From an uncultured Selenomonadales bacterium (GTDB lineage Bacteria; Bacillota; Negativicutes; Selenomonadales; Selenomonadaceae), in NCBI GenBank assembly GCA_937877545.1, contig CALFJE010000062.1:5738-69737 (forward strand): 64,000 bases of DNA, in the 5' to 3' direction. Below are positions 15,800 through 24,769 of the stretch, piece after piece (position 1 is the stretch's first letter; each line of letters begins with the position of its first letter). Below the pieces are notes generated by a model, which worked only from the letters and a program-made list of their open reading frames with translations, made no database searches and was not told where the DNA came from. The position numbers were made by a program, and so were the translations under genes.

Positions 15800-15988
15800 C
15801 TAATCCGTTATATGATTTAGCCATTTTAGTTCGCCATTTACGGATGCAAGCTCTGCATGGATGTTATCTCTTTGGCAATCATCGCATATGGGCGGATTCC
15901 ATTTTTTTGCACATTCTTCGCATAGTCCTTTACCACATCCTCCACACTGTGCGATGGCGTCTCTTTCAGGGTGATTGTAACATTTCAT
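15800..15988 (-). CDS. Small B-box-like zinc-finger protein
   Basis: 62 residues. The pattern MKCYNHPERDAIAQCGGCGKGLCEEC with a later CDDC pair matches the B-box/zinc-ribbon N-terminus of bacterial proteins that usually continue into a membrane domain. Here the membrane part is missing, so it may be a stand-alone zinc protein or a truncated relative. AAGGACG upstream of the ATG is an acceptable SD. Function unknown. Confidence 0.6.
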   Translation of the reverse strand: MKCYNHPERDAIAQCGGCGKGLCEECAKKWNPPICDDCQRDNIHAELASVNGELKWLNHITD

Positions 15989-16076
15989 AAATAAACACCG
16001 TCCTTATTTTCCTCATAATGTCTCCAAGCTTGTCGTGAAGGTAATTCAGGCTCCGTCGACAGGCTCGGAGAAAATT

Positions 16077-16886
16077 TTACGCTTGTTGCCAAGAGGACGA
16101 CTCGCGATTGTAGACGTAGCTCTCGCCGCTTGCAAGCTTGACCGTCGCCGAAACGCTGCCCGTCGTGCCAATAACAGCCGTCTCGCCCGTGTTGAAGGCA
16201 ATGGCAACGGCGTTATCGCTGACCGCCGTCGCAACGATGTCACTCAACACCGCGTCGCAGAAATGAATCGTATCGACCTGCGCGGCGTTGAAGACCAAAT
16301 CGTTACCGTCGTTCTTGCCGGCAAAAATGTTATCCGTCGCGTCCCAAGAAGCTCCTTGCCAATAACCGTTGGCATAAATTAGGCGTGTACCGTCGGCAAA
16401 TTGATAAACAGGTATCGTCGCCTGCCCGGCCGCCCCATAAAGCAGAGTTGCCTGAACCGTCGACAATTCTTTTATTCTGCCAATCGCCCCAGAGTTCATT
16501 ATTGCCACCGGAAGAGACAGCGTTTATATTCGTTATGCCCGAATAGCTTTGCCAGCCACGCTCGCCGCTAAGGAAAATGCTTTTGTTGTAATCGCCCGTG
16601 AGCCAGTTATCATAAACCGTAAGCTCGCTATTGCCATTACCCGAAAAACGATTTACATCGCTATAATATTGCACATCGCCATAAACACCTGCAAGTGCCA
16701 AACCGGTAGTGCTCCGGCCATCAGTAGAGTAGTTAAAAACCCTATTCGTCCAGCTGTCGTTATATGCAACTATACTACCGCCGTTGTGCCCATAAGCTAT
16801 AAGAGCGTTTCCACTCCGGTCAAAATTCGCGCCGTTGGGTACATACAAAACATCACCATCGACACCTGTTTTGAAACTTGTTTCAT
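16077..16886 (-). pseudogene. Decayed RTX-like surface protein
   Basis: The best start (ATG at 16886 after AAGGAG) opens a frame that ends at 16797. The protein-like sequence continues in a second frame (VPNGANFDRSGNALIAYGHNGG, down to WGGRAGDDT) and then in a third (VYQFADGTRLIYANGYWQG to the stop at 16077). Two frameshifts, near 16860-16885 and near 16410-16425, are therefore needed to read it through, about 260 residues in all. The GGxxGDDT and repeated Asn/Gly-rich style match other RTX-like proteins in this window. Confidence 0.7.
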
Positions 16887-16914
16887 AGGCAACACACTCC
16901 TTTTTAAAAAATTT

Positions 16915-16943
16915 TTGACGAGGTTATCGCGGTACTGTAAAAT
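16915..16943 (+). promoter_or_regulatory. Sigma-A promoter of the cyclase-family gene
   Basis: TTGACG (16915-16920), 17-base spacer, TAAAAT (16938-16943). The ATG follows 21 bases later. Confidence 0.75.
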
Positions 16944-16964
16944 AAAATTAAGGAGTGATTTATA

Positions 16965-17726
16965 ATGAGTTATAAGCTTTGGGATTTTTTCAAGGAATTG
17001 CAAACGGATTATGAACTCGTCGATTTGACGCACCCGCTGGATAACGACAGCCCCTATTGGGCGGGCATACCCGACGGCTCAGTCGAACTTTGCAAGACGT
17101 GCTTTGATTGGGGCAACCCCATGCTCGACTGCCTGATTCAAACGTTCAAGTTCCCCGGACAATTCGGCACGCATATCGACTTCCCCGGTCATTTCATTAA
17201 GGGCGGCAAGCTCAGCGAGGCTTACGACGTGCGGCATATGATTTACCCGCTGTGCGTCGTCGACATAAGCGCGAAGGTCGCCGAGGACGTGCACTACGCG
17301 GCGACGGCGGAAGACATCAAGGCTTACGAAAAAATTTACGGCGCGATACCCGACGGCGCGTTTGTCGCGCTTTATAGCGATTGGGCTAAGCATTGGCCCG
17401 ACATGAATAAAATTTCGGGCATTGCGGACGACGGCTCCGAGAATTTCCCCGGTTGGAGCCTCGACGCGCTCAAATACATTTACGAGACGCGAAACGCCGC
17501 CGCCAACGGTCACGAGACTTTGGACACCGACGCTTCCGCAGAGGCGGCTAAGGCGGGCGATTTGGCTTGCGAACGCTATCTGCTCTCCAAGGGCAAACTC
17601 CAAGTCGAAGTCATGACGAACCTCGACAAAGTGGCTCCCGCCGGCGCATTGCTTATCGTGACGTGGACGAACATCAAAGGCGCGACGGGCTTACCTGCGC
17701 GGGTGCTTGCCATTACGCCGCGATAA
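16965..17726 (+). CDS. Cyclase family protein (kynurenine formamidase-like hydrolase)
   Basis: A 253-residue metal-dependent amidohydrolase-like protein of the cyclase/KynB fold. The family motif appears as FGTHIDFPGHF, giving the His and Asp metal ligands, preceded by VDLTHPL near the N-terminus. An insertion rich in Ala/Asp (about 175-205) precedes the final beta core. Substrate unknown; relatives hydrolyse N-formylkynurenine, isatin or similar ring amides. It has its own promoter, SD TAAGGAG and terminator, so it is monocistronic. Confidence 0.8.
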   Translation: MSYKLWDFFKELQTDYELVDLTHPLDNDSPYWAGIPDGSVELCKTCFDWGNPMLDCLIQTFKFPGQFGTHIDFPGHFIKGGKLSEAYDVRHMIYPLCVVDISAKVAEDVHYAATAEDIKAYEKIYGAIPDGAFVALYSDWAKHWPDMNKISGIADDGSENFPGWSLDALKYIYETRNAAANGHETLDTDASAEAAKAGDLACERYLLSKGKLQVEVMTNLDKVAPAGALLIVTWTNIKGATGLPARVLAITPR

Positions 17727-17745
17727 ACATTTACGCAACAAAAAA

Positions 17746-17780
17746 ACTCCCCGTCGTTTTGACGAGGAGTTAATTTTTTT
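17746..17780. terminator. Bidirectional terminator
   Basis: Stem ACTCCCCGTC/GACGAGGAGT with a 4-base loop, with A6 before and T8 after. It serves the cyclase gene on plus and the CstA-type gene on minus. Confidence 0.9.
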
Positions 17781-19241
17781 TTATCGCAAGCCGCGTGCCG
17801 AGCTTGTACTATTGCTGTATCGGACAATCGCCACGGCGTAGAGAGCCGAACAGACAGCCGCCAATATGTAGCTGAGCGTGTAGCTGAGCCCGAAGCCAAT
17901 CGGCGCGTGCAAAATGTAAGTCGATACCATGTACATATAAAACGTGCCGGGGACGACCGCCATGAGGTAAGGCATATTGTTGCGAATCATGTAGACGGCA
18001 ATCATGGCGAAGGCGAAGACAGCAATCGTCTCGTTCGCCCAAGAGAAATATCTCCACAGCAACGCGAAGCCGCTCTTGTCGGTTTTGGCGAAATAGAGGA
18101 CAGCTGCCACGATCGCAAAGATAATAAACGCGAGGACAAACGTGTTGAGCTTTTTCTTGTTGTCAATGTGGAGCGCGTCGCCAATCATTAGGCGCAACGC
18201 CCGCAACGCCGTATCGCCCGACGTGATAGCCAAGACTATAACGCCGAGCACCGCAACCATACCGCCGACGGAGCCGAGCATATCTTTGGCGATAATGCCC
18301 ACGACGACCGTCGCCGTCTTAAAGAGATTTTCCTCCGTGGCAATGCCGGCATTAACCGCGCCCATAGCCGCAGCCGCCCAAGTCATGGCGATAAACCCTT
18401 CGGCAATCATGGTGTTGTAGTAGATTAGCCGCCCGTATTTTTCATTCGTGACGGAACGGGCAATCAGCGTCGCCTGTGTGGAGTGGAAGCCGCTCGTTAT
18501 GCCGCAAGCTACGGTTATGAAGAAAATCGGGATAAAGTGTTCGCCGTAGGGATGGACGTTCGCGACGCCCGCCTCCCAGACCTCCGTTAGCGGGTAGCCG
18601 TTAATGAACAGTCCGAAGAATATCCCGACCGCACTGAGCAACAGAATCGCGCCGAAAATCGGATAAATGCGCCCGATAATTTTATCAATCGGCAACAGCG
18701 TCGCTGTCAAGTAATACAGGAGAATTACGGCGTAAACCAATATGATACTCGAACTGAGCGTGGAAACATCGCCGCCGATAATTTGAGCCACGAACAAATC
18801 GCCCGGCGTGTAGATAAAGACAACGCCGACCAAAAGCAGAAGCAGGCAAACGAAAATGTGATAGACGCCGTAGACGCCGTTGCCCAAGAAGCGGCGCATG
18901 AGGGCGGGCATTTGCTCACCGTTGTTGCGGAGGAAAATCATGCCGCTCATATAATCGTGGAACGCGCCGCCGATAACACAGCCTATCGGTATCGTGATAA
19001 ACGCTATCGGACCGAAGAGGATACCTTGAATCGGACCGAGCACCGGACCGGTACCGGCAATGTTGAGCAGTTCGATAAGGCAATTCTTCCATTTGTTCAT
19101 GGGAACGTAATCAACGCCGTCTTGCAATTTAATGGCGGGCGTCTGCGCGGAGGCATTGGGTTTCATGACGCGTTCGCAAAACGAGCCGTAAATCGCCGCC
19201 CCGACGATGAGAATCACCAAGCCTATTATGAACGTAATCAA
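17781..19241 (-). CDS. Carbon starvation protein CstA family transporter
   Basis: A 486-residue integral membrane protein with about a dozen helices. It shows CstA-family landmarks: a first helix then NGVDYVPMNKW-like QDGVDYVPMNKWK, NIAGTGPVLGPIQG, GGAFHDYMSGM, and CGITSGFHSTQATLIAR. CstA proteins import peptides, and BtsT/CstA members import pyruvate. The substrate here is not determinable. It is shorter than E. coli CstA (about 700), like many Firmicutes homologues. Monocistronic; its C-terminus converges on the cyclase gene. Confidence 0.9.
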   Translation of the reverse strand: MITFIIGLVILIVGAAIYGSFCERVMKPNASAQTPAIKLQDGVDYVPMNKWKNCLIELLNIAGTGPVLGPIQGILFGPIAFITIPIGCVIGGAFHDYMSGMIFLRNNGEQMPALMRRFLGNGVYGVYHIFVCLLLLLVGVVFIYTPGDLFVAQIIGGDVSTLSSSIILVYAVILLYYLTATLLPIDKIIGRIYPIFGAILLLSAVGIFFGLFINGYPLTEVWEAGVANVHPYGEHFIPIFFITVACGITSGFHSTQATLIARSVTNEKYGRLIYYNTMIAEGFIAMTWAAAAMGAVNAGIATEENLFKTATVVVGIIAKDMLGSVGGMVAVLGVIVLAITSGDTALRALRLMIGDALHIDNKKKLNTFVLAFIIFAIVAAVLYFAKTDKSGFALLWRYFSWANETIAVFAFAMIAVYMIRNNMPYLMAVVPGTFYMYMVSTYILHAPIGFGLSYTLSYILAAVCSALYAVAIVRYSNSTSSARGLR

Positions 19242-19261
19242 AACTTTTCACTTCCCTTTTA

Positions 19262-19298
19262 GTTGCTAGCTGCTAGCTACTGACTACTAACTACTAAC
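19262..19298. repeat. Heptamer tandem repeat between infB and the CstA-type gene
   Basis: Five consecutive 7-mers (GCTAGCT twice, ACTGACT, ACTAACT twice) fill the gap just after the infB stop. They are period-7 like the ATTAGGA-type repeats elsewhere but differ in sequence. Confidence 0.75.
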
Positions 19299-21980
19299 TT
19301 AATCTGCGCGGTTGACGTCCTCAATCGAAGTTTCAATTTCCTCCATCTTGTAAGCCTCGATGATGTCGCCCTCTTTGAAGTCGCGATAGTCAACAATCGA
19401 AATGCCGCACTCGTAGCCCGCCGCAACTTCCTTGACCTCGTCCTTAAAGCGGCGGAGCGAATCAATCTCGCCGTCGAAAACCTCAATGTTGTCGCGCAGA
19501 ATACGAATCTTGCTGTTGTTGAAAATCTTGCCCTCCAAAACGTAGGAACCCGCAACCAAAGCCTTGCTGAACTTCATGACCTTGCGAATCTCCACGCGCC
19601 CTTGAATGACTTCCTTAAACTTCGGAGCCAACAAGCCGCTCATGGCGTCCTGCACGTCGTGAATCGCGTCGTAGATAACGCGGTAGGTACGAATGTCGAT
19701 ATTCTCCGTGACGGCGGACTTGCGGGCGTTATTATCGGGGCGCACGTTGAAGCCGAGGATTAAAGCGTTCGACGAGGAGGCAAGCATAACGTCATTTTCC
19801 GTGACCGCGCCGACGCCCGAATGCACGATATTGACGCGAACCTCGTCGTTTTTGTTGAGAGCAAGCAACGCGCCCGACAGAGCCTCAATCGAGCCTTGAA
19901 CGTCAGCCTTGATGACGATGTTAAGGTCTTTAAGCGAGCCGGCTTGAATCTGATTAAACAGGTCGTCGAGCGAAACTTTCTTGGACTTGATTAAATCGTT
20001 GCGCTGACGTTCGATGCGGTGTTCGGCGATAGACTTGGCAAGCTTTTCGTCGAGAGCCGCTAAGATGTCACCCGCCGCCGGTACGTCGTTCAAGCCCAAA
20101 ACTTCGACGGGAACACTGGGAGCCGCCTTTTTGAGGCTGTCGCCGCGTTCGTTCATCATGGCGCGAACTCTGCCGTAAGTGGTGCCCGCAACAATGTAGT
20201 CGCCGATACGGAGCGTGCCGTTTTGAACGAGGACAGTTGCAACGGGACCGCGCCCCTTGTCGAGCTGAGCCTCAATTATGACGCCGCGAGCCTCGCGATT
20301 GGGATTGGCTTTGAACTCTTGGACGTCCGCCTCGAACAGAATTTCCTCCAGCAAATCGTTAATACCGATATTCTTTTTGGCGGAAACCTCAACCATAGTG
20401 GTATCGCCGCCGAAGTCGCGGCTGACCAATCCGTGCTCCAAAAGCTCCTGCTTAACGCGCATGGGATTCGCGCCGGGCTTATCGATTTTGTTAATGGCAA
20501 CGATAATCGGGACGTTGGCGGCTTTGGCGTGATTGATAGCCTCAATGGTCTGGGGCATGACGCCATCGTCGGCGGCTACGACCAAAATCGCGATGTCGGT
20601 GACCTGCGCCCCGCGAGCACGCATGGCGGTAAAAGCCTCGTGCCCCGGCGTGTCGAGGAAGACGATTTTGCGGTCGTTGCAAATGACTTGATACGCGCCG
20701 ATATGCTGAGTGATACCGCCCGCCTCGGTGGAAGTGACGCGGGTTTTGCGGATAACGTCCAAAAGTGAGGTCTTGCCGTGGTCGACGTGCCCCATAACCG
20801 TGACGACGGGCGGACGGATTTTAAGCGTAGCGGGGTCGTCTTCGATTTCGGGGATAAGCGTCGGGTCAACTTCGGGCGGAAGCTCCTCGGCATTAACGCC
20901 GAACTCTGCGGCAACCAGCGCGGCTGTCTCGAAGTCAATCACCTGGTTAATCGTGGCGACGACGCCCATAAGCAACAGCTTCTTGATAACCTCGACGGCG
21001 GTACAGCTCATCTTGCTTGCCAAATCCTTAACGGCAATGCTTTCGCCAACCTTGATGTGCGTCGGGCGGGCGATTTCGGCTTTATGGACGGGCTGAGGCG
21101 CGGGGCGATTCTTTTTGCGGGCGGATCTCGGCGGACGCTGTTTGGTGTCGGAGGCTTGAGCCGCTTGAGTTTTGGCGGCTTCCTTGGCATTTGCGGGACC
21201 TTGACGGTTGCGGTTGCGCTGACGATTATTTTTGCCGCCGTCCTCGCGAGTACGTTCGCCGCGATTTTTCGATTGACGGTCGCCGCGTTCCCCGCGATTG
21301 TCCTGCTTATCCTGCGAACGCGTTTCGGGCTTATCCTGCGCGGGTTTCGGACGATTATCGCGCCCGCGAACCTCCTGCTTATCGCCGCGAACTTCGGGCT
21401 TATCCTGACGCGGACGGTTATCGCGACGTTGTTGAGGTTGCGGCTGAGCTTGCGTCTTGGGTTTCTGTTCGGCTTTGACTTCGACTTTGGGCGCGGGCTT
21501 CGGTTCGGGCTTTTGCTCGACTTTAGGCGCGGGCTTTTGTTCGACTTTGGGTGCAGGTTTCGACTGTTTAGGTTGCGGCTGAGGCTTAGCGTCGGCTTTG
21601 GGCTTAGCGGCTTTGCCTTGCGCTTGAGGTTGCGGCTTTTGCTCGACCTTAGGCGCGGGCTTTTGTTCGACCTTGGGCGCGGGCTTCTGCTGTTTAGGTT
21701 GAGGCTGAGGCTTAGCGTCGGCTTTGGGCTTGACGGCTTTGCCTTGTGCTTGAGGTTGCGCCTTGGGCTGAGCGGCGGGTTGCAGCGCGGCGGGTTGCGG
21801 CGCGGGCTGTTTGCGACGACTGAACGCCGTCTTTACCAGCTGATACGCCTCCTCCTCTACGCCCGAAAACTTGTTTTTGACTTTGACCTTGCTTTTTTTC
21901 AGAAAGTCGATAATTACTTGCGCGTCCTGATTGAATTCGTTCGCCATGTCATAGATTCTGTACTTGACCGGTTTTGACAT
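19299..21980 (-). CDS. infB: Translation initiation factor IF-2
   Basis: 893 residues. It delivers initiator tRNA to the 30S subunit with GTP. An N-terminal IF2_N module (about 1-55) is followed by a long low-complexity region of Lys/Pro/Gln/Ala repeats and an Arg/Asp/Asn stretch (about 60-300), a second IF2_N, then the G domain: G1 GHVDHGKTSLLD, G3 DTPGHEAF, G4 NKID. Domains II, III and C2 follow. It is preceded by ylxR with a 21-bp gap and SD GGGGGTGG. The L7Ae-like ylxQ gene that usually lies between ylxR and infB is missing, and no rbfA follows. Confidence 0.97.
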   Translation of the reverse strand: MSKPVKYRIYDMANEFNQDAQVIIDFLKKSKVKVKNKFSGVEEEAYQLVKTAFSRRKQPAPQPAALQPAAQPKAQPQAQGKAVKPKADAKPQPQPKQQKPAPKVEQKPAPKVEQKPQPQAQGKAAKPKADAKPQPQPKQSKPAPKVEQKPAPKVEQKPEPKPAPKVEVKAEQKPKTQAQPQPQQRRDNRPRQDKPEVRGDKQEVRGRDNRPKPAQDKPETRSQDKQDNRGERGDRQSKNRGERTREDGGKNNRQRNRNRQGPANAKEAAKTQAAQASDTKQRPPRSARKKNRPAPQPVHKAEIARPTHIKVGESIAVKDLASKMSCTAVEVIKKLLLMGVVATINQVIDFETAALVAAEFGVNAEELPPEVDPTLIPEIEDDPATLKIRPPVVTVMGHVDHGKTSLLDVIRKTRVTSTEAGGITQHIGAYQVICNDRKIVFLDTPGHEAFTAMRARGAQVTDIAILVVAADDGVMPQTIEAINHAKAANVPIIVAINKIDKPGANPMRVKQELLEHGLVSRDFGGDTTMVEVSAKKNIGINDLLEEILFEADVQEFKANPNREARGVIIEAQLDKGRGPVATVLVQNGTLRIGDYIVAGTTYGRVRAMMNERGDSLKKAAPSVPVEVLGLNDVPAAGDILAALDEKLAKSIAEHRIERQRNDLIKSKKVSLDDLFNQIQAGSLKDLNIVIKADVQGSIEALSGALLALNKNDEVRVNIVHSGVGAVTENDVMLASSSNALILGFNVRPDNNARKSAVTENIDIRTYRVIYDAIHDVQDAMSGLLAPKFKEVIQGRVEIRKVMKFSKALVAGSYVLEGKIFNNSKIRILRDNIEVFDGEIDSLRRFKDEVKEVAAGYECGISIVDYRDFKEGDIIEAYKMEEIETSIEDVNRAD

Positions 21981-22001
21981 AGATCCACCCCCGTTGGAAT
22001 T

Positions 22002-22295
22002 TTATTTCATGAGAATGTTCTCCTTTATTTTATCGTAGACTTCGGCGGGCACCTTGGCTTTTAAGACCTTATCGAAATTGCGACGCTTGCAGACGGTTTC
22101 CGCGCAGATTGGCGACTTGCAGAGATAAGCTCCGCGACCCGCCGCCTTGCCCGTCTCGTCAAGCGCAATGCCCTCGGCAGTCTTTACCACGCGGAGCAAT
22201 TCGGACTTGTGACGGACTTGACGGCACGCGACGCAGCGGCGCATTTCGATTGGCTTAATCGCCGTACCCTTGGCAGTCTTACCTTTGGACATCAT
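22002..22295 (-). CDS. ylxR: YlxR family RNA-binding protein (RNase P modulator)
   Basis: About 97 residues. The DUF448 core MRRCVACRQVRHKSELLRVV is followed by GRGAYLCKSPICAETVCKRRNFDKVLKAKVP, the complete family sequence. YlxR/RnpM proteins bind RNase P RNA and nucleic acids. The two adjacent ATG codons at 22295 and 22292 follow AGAGGT; the longer open frame upstream is not needed. A truncated copy of its first half lies just upstream. Confidence 0.88.
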   Translation of the reverse strand: MMSKGKTAKGTAIKPIEMRRCVACRQVRHKSELLRVVKTAEGIALDETGKAAGRGAYLCKSPICAETVCKRRNFDKVLKAKVPAEVYDKIKENILMK

Positions 22296-22314
22296 CTTAC
22301 CTCTTTGAATATTT

Positions 22315-22503
22315 TTAAGTTGAAGCCGCGAAGACGCAAGCTCCGCGACCCGACGCCTTTCCCGTCTCGTCAAGCGCAATGCCCTCGGCAGTCTTCACCA
22401 CGCGAATCAGCTCGGACTTGTGGCGGACTTGACGGCACGCGACACAGCGGCGCATTTCGATTGGCTTAATCGCCGTACCCTTGGCGGTTTTGCCCTTAGA
22501 CAT
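22315..22503 (-). pseudogene. Truncated tandem copy of ylxR
   Basis: It starts with ATG overlapping the nusA stop by one base (TAATG). It repeats the first ~54 codons of ylxR at roughly 90% nucleotide identity, including RRCVACRQVRHKSEL, then breaks off after GRGA into unrelated residues and a stop. A 62-residue product could be made, since it keeps the translational coupling with nusA. The second half of the YlxR fold is lost. Confidence 0.85.
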
Positions 22504-23645
22504 TATTTTTTGCCTTTCTTCGCACGCGGCTTGAAAACGGCTTTTGCCTCCGAAATGTCGACTTCGTGCATATCGTCGGAAAGCGGCGACTGACTTGCCT
22601 GCTTCATGCTCTTAATATCAATCTTCAAGCCGGTGATTCGGGCGGCGAGGCGAGCGTTTTGCCCCTCCTTGCCGATAGCCAAGCTGAGCTGATTATCGGG
22701 CACGACCACGCGGCAATTCTTACCGTTATCGTCGAGCGCGACGCTTACGATTTTCGACGGGCTGAGCGCATTGGCGACGTAAACGCCCGCCTTCGGACTC
22801 CATTCGATGATGTCGAGCTTTTCGGTACCGAGTTCGTCGAGCACGGGTTGAATGCGCGTACTGCGTTGTCCCAAGCAAGAGCCGACCGCCTCGACATTGG
22901 GGTCTTTGGAGCTGACCGCGATTTTCGCACGCGCTCCCGCCTCACGCGCCACAGCTTTTATTTCGATTATGCCCTCTTGAATTTCGGGGATTTCAAGTTC
23001 GACGAGCCGGCGCAGAAAATTGGGATGCGTCCGCGACAGATAGACTTGCGGACCCTTGCCGCCCTTTTTGACTTCGACGATATAAGCGCGTACCCAATCG
23101 CCGATTTTATAATTATCGCAAGGGGACATTTCTTCAGGCTCCAAAATCGCCTCGGTCTTGCCGACTTCGACGACCATGTTGCCTTCCTCCACGCGCACGA
23201 TTTTGCCGCGCACCAAATCACTTTCGCGATTGGTGAATTCGTCATAGATGACGCCGCGCTCCGCCTCGCGCAACTTCTGCACGACCAACTGTTTAGCCGC
23301 CTGCGCCGCGATTCGCCCGAAGTCTTTGGGCGTGACTTCAATCTCTATTACATCGTCCAGCTCGCAACCGGGGCTGATTTTCTCGGCGTCCGCCAACGAT
23401 ATTTCGATAATCGGGTCGGTGACTTCCTCGACGACGCTCTTGAGCGAATAGACGTGATAACTGCCGTCCTCGCGGTCGATTGTGATCTCGACGTTATCGT
23501 CCTGATTGAAATTCTTTTTGTACGCGACCTTGAGCGCGGACTCCACCGCCTCGAACAGCACGTCGGGCTTGATTTCCTTTTCCACGCACAAATCTTTAAG
23601 CGCGTCTATCAAACTTAATTCGGGTTTTTTCCTTCTTACTGCCAA
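22503..23645 (-). CDS. nusA: Transcription termination/antitermination factor NusA
   Basis: 380 residues, the short form found in Firmicutes without the acidic repeats of E. coli. An N-terminal RNAP-binding domain (about 1-125), S1 domain (LVRGKIVRVEEGNMVVEVG), KH1 and KH2 (VPDNQLSLAIGKEGQNARLAARITG) are all present. The start is TTG at 23645, supported by GGGAGGAAG ten bases upstream. It lies in the rimP-nusA-ylxR-infB operon. Confidence 0.96.
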   Translation of the reverse strand: MAVRRKKPELSLIDALKDLCVEKEIKPDVLFEAVESALKVAYKKNFNQDDNVEITIDREDGSYHVYSLKSVVEEVTDPIIEISLADAEKISPGCELDDVIEIEVTPKDFGRIAAQAAKQLVVQKLREAERGVIYDEFTNRESDLVRGKIVRVEEGNMVVEVGKTEAILEPEEMSPCDNYKIGDWVRAYIVEVKKGGKGPQVYLSRTHPNFLRRLVELEIPEIQEGIIEIKAVAREAGARAKIAVSSKDPNVEAVGSCLGQRSTRIQPVLDELGTEKLDIIEWSPKAGVYVANALSPSKIVSVALDDNGKNCRVVVPDNQLSLAIGKEGQNARLAARITGLKIDIKSMKQASQSPLSDDMHEVDISEAKAVFKPRAKKGKK

Positions 23646-23671
23646 CTAAATTCTTCCTCCCAACATTTTTT

Positions 23672-24017
23672 AAAAGTCTATGTGCAACCTGACGAGCGCG
23701 ATTTTATCTCGCGGCAAAGGCTCCGTATCCTTGAGGCGCAGAACTTCCGCGTCCCGACCTTCCGGTTCTCCGACGAAAAATTTCTTGCCGTTAAGCGGCG
23801 CGTACAGCGTCACGTCGACGACCTTGCCCGCCTCGCCAATTACTTAAAAGTCTATGTGCAACCTGACGAGCGCGACTTTATCTCGCGGCAAAGGCTCCGT
23901 ATCCTTGAGGCGCAGAACTTCCACGTCCCGACCTTCCGGCTCTCCGACGAAAAGTTTCTTGCCGTTAAGCGGCGCGTAAGGCGTCACGTCGACGACCTTG
24001 TCCGCCTCGCCAATTGC
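23672..24017 (-). repeat. Two extra tandem copies of the rimP 3' end
   Basis: The last ~58 codons of rimP are followed by two more 174-bp copies (boundaries near 23671, 23845 and 24019). The period is a multiple of three. Each copy is open in frame and ends with the same VALVRLHIDF-like end and a TAA. Neither has a start codon. The two extra copies share differences from rimP (GEPEGRD against GELEGRD; PLPRDK against PLPRYK). This explains the 372-bp gap before nusA. Confidence 0.92.
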
Positions 24018-24461
24018 TTAAAAGTCTATGTGCAACCTGACGAGCGCAACTTTATATCGCGGCAAAGGCTCCGTATCCTTGAGGCGCAGAAATTCCGCGT
24101 CCCGCCCCTCCAGTTCTCCGACGAAAAGTTTCTTGCCGTTAAGCGGCGCGTAAAGCGTCACGTCGACGACCTTGCCCGCCTCGCGAATAAAATCCCTGTC
24201 CTTTTTCAAAATGCGGTCGATGCCCGGCGACGATACCTCCAGAATATACGCGTTGCCGATTATGTTTGCCTCGTCGAGCTTCGCGCTCAACTGTTCGCTG
24301 ATTGTTTGGCAGTCGTCCAAATCTATGCCGCCCGCCTTGTCCGCGAAGATTCGCAAGTACCAATCCCGCTCCTTAACGTATTCCACGTCGACGAGTTCAT
24401 AATCCGTGCCCGCGAAAAGTTTCGTCACCAATGCTTCCACTTGCGTTTCGACCTTGCTCAA
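24018..24461 (-). CDS. rimP: Ribosome maturation factor RimP
   Basis: 147 residues, needed for 30S subunit maturation. DYELVDVEYVKERDWYLRIF, DLDDCQTISEQLSAKLD and LEVSSPGIDRILKKDRDF are the family hallmarks; a C-terminal SH3-like domain follows. The TTG at 24461 is chosen because GGGGGTGAG precedes it and a family-type N-terminus (SKVETQVEAL) follows; the longer frame upstream is unconvincing. First gene of the nusA-infB operon. Confidence 0.93.
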   Translation of the reverse strand: MSKVETQVEALVTKLFAGTDYELVDVEYVKERDWYLRIFADKAGGIDLDDCQTISEQLSAKLDEANIIGNAYILEVSSPGIDRILKKDRDFIREAGKVVDVTLYAPLNGKKLFVGELEGRDAEFLRLKDTEPLPRYKVALVRLHIDF

Positions 24462-24620
24462 TCGCTCACCCCCTGCAAAATTCTGCCCTGCAAAGTGAAA
24501 GAGTGGACGCGAGCCCACTCTTCCAACTAAGCTATGTCCAAAAAATTCGTTCCCCGCTTTCGCGAAGAGTCAAAAATTTTACAATCCTTGCCCTCCAAAA
24601 AATTGCTAACTTCGCGCCAT

Positions 24621-24649
24621 ATTCTAAACAAAATCCTGCACGTTTGCAA
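24621..24649 (-). promoter_or_regulatory. Sigma-A promoter of the rimP-nusA-infB operon
   Basis: On the minus strand TTGCAA (24649-24644), 17-base spacer, TAGAAT (24626-24621). The leader of about 155 bases contains a hairpin AGAGTGG/CCACTCT at 24499-24523. Confidence 0.7.
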
Positions 24650-24722
24650 GCCTTTTTTGATTGACACCCCGAAGCCCGAATTGTAACTGACGGAGAAGCC
24701 GCGCAGGTTTTATCGGCGATTA

Positions 24723-24751
24723 TTGACAGGCAAATCAACGTGAATTATCCT
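24723..24751 (+). promoter_or_regulatory. Promoter of the XRE/ImmA pair
   Basis: Consensus TTGACA (24723-24728), 17-base spacer, TATCCT (24746-24751); the start codon is 18 bases further on. The region 24462-24769 (308 bases) otherwise holds only the two divergent promoters and the rimP leader. Confidence 0.65.
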
Positions 24752-24769
24752 TTTAACGAGGTGATTTTA

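Noticed and set aside
20778..21977. Long plus-strand ORF (399 codons) opposite infB
   Set aside because: It mirrors the low-complexity Lys/Pro/Gln region of IF-2, has an odd Leu/Arg/Phe-repeat composition and no SD.
23671..24192. Regular direct repeats resembling an array
   Set aside because: Units are 174 bp with no spacers and are coding copies, so this is not CRISPR.
23682..24530. 282-codon plus-strand ORF with three 58-residue repeats
   Set aside because: It is the antisense reading of the triplicated rimP 3' end; the repeat is explained by the minus-strand gene.
24490..24560. tRNA-like stretch (TAGCTTAGTTGG) on the minus strand in the rimP leader
   Set aside because: Only a D-arm-like piece is present; no acceptor or T-arm pairing, and a competing hairpin explains the symmetry.
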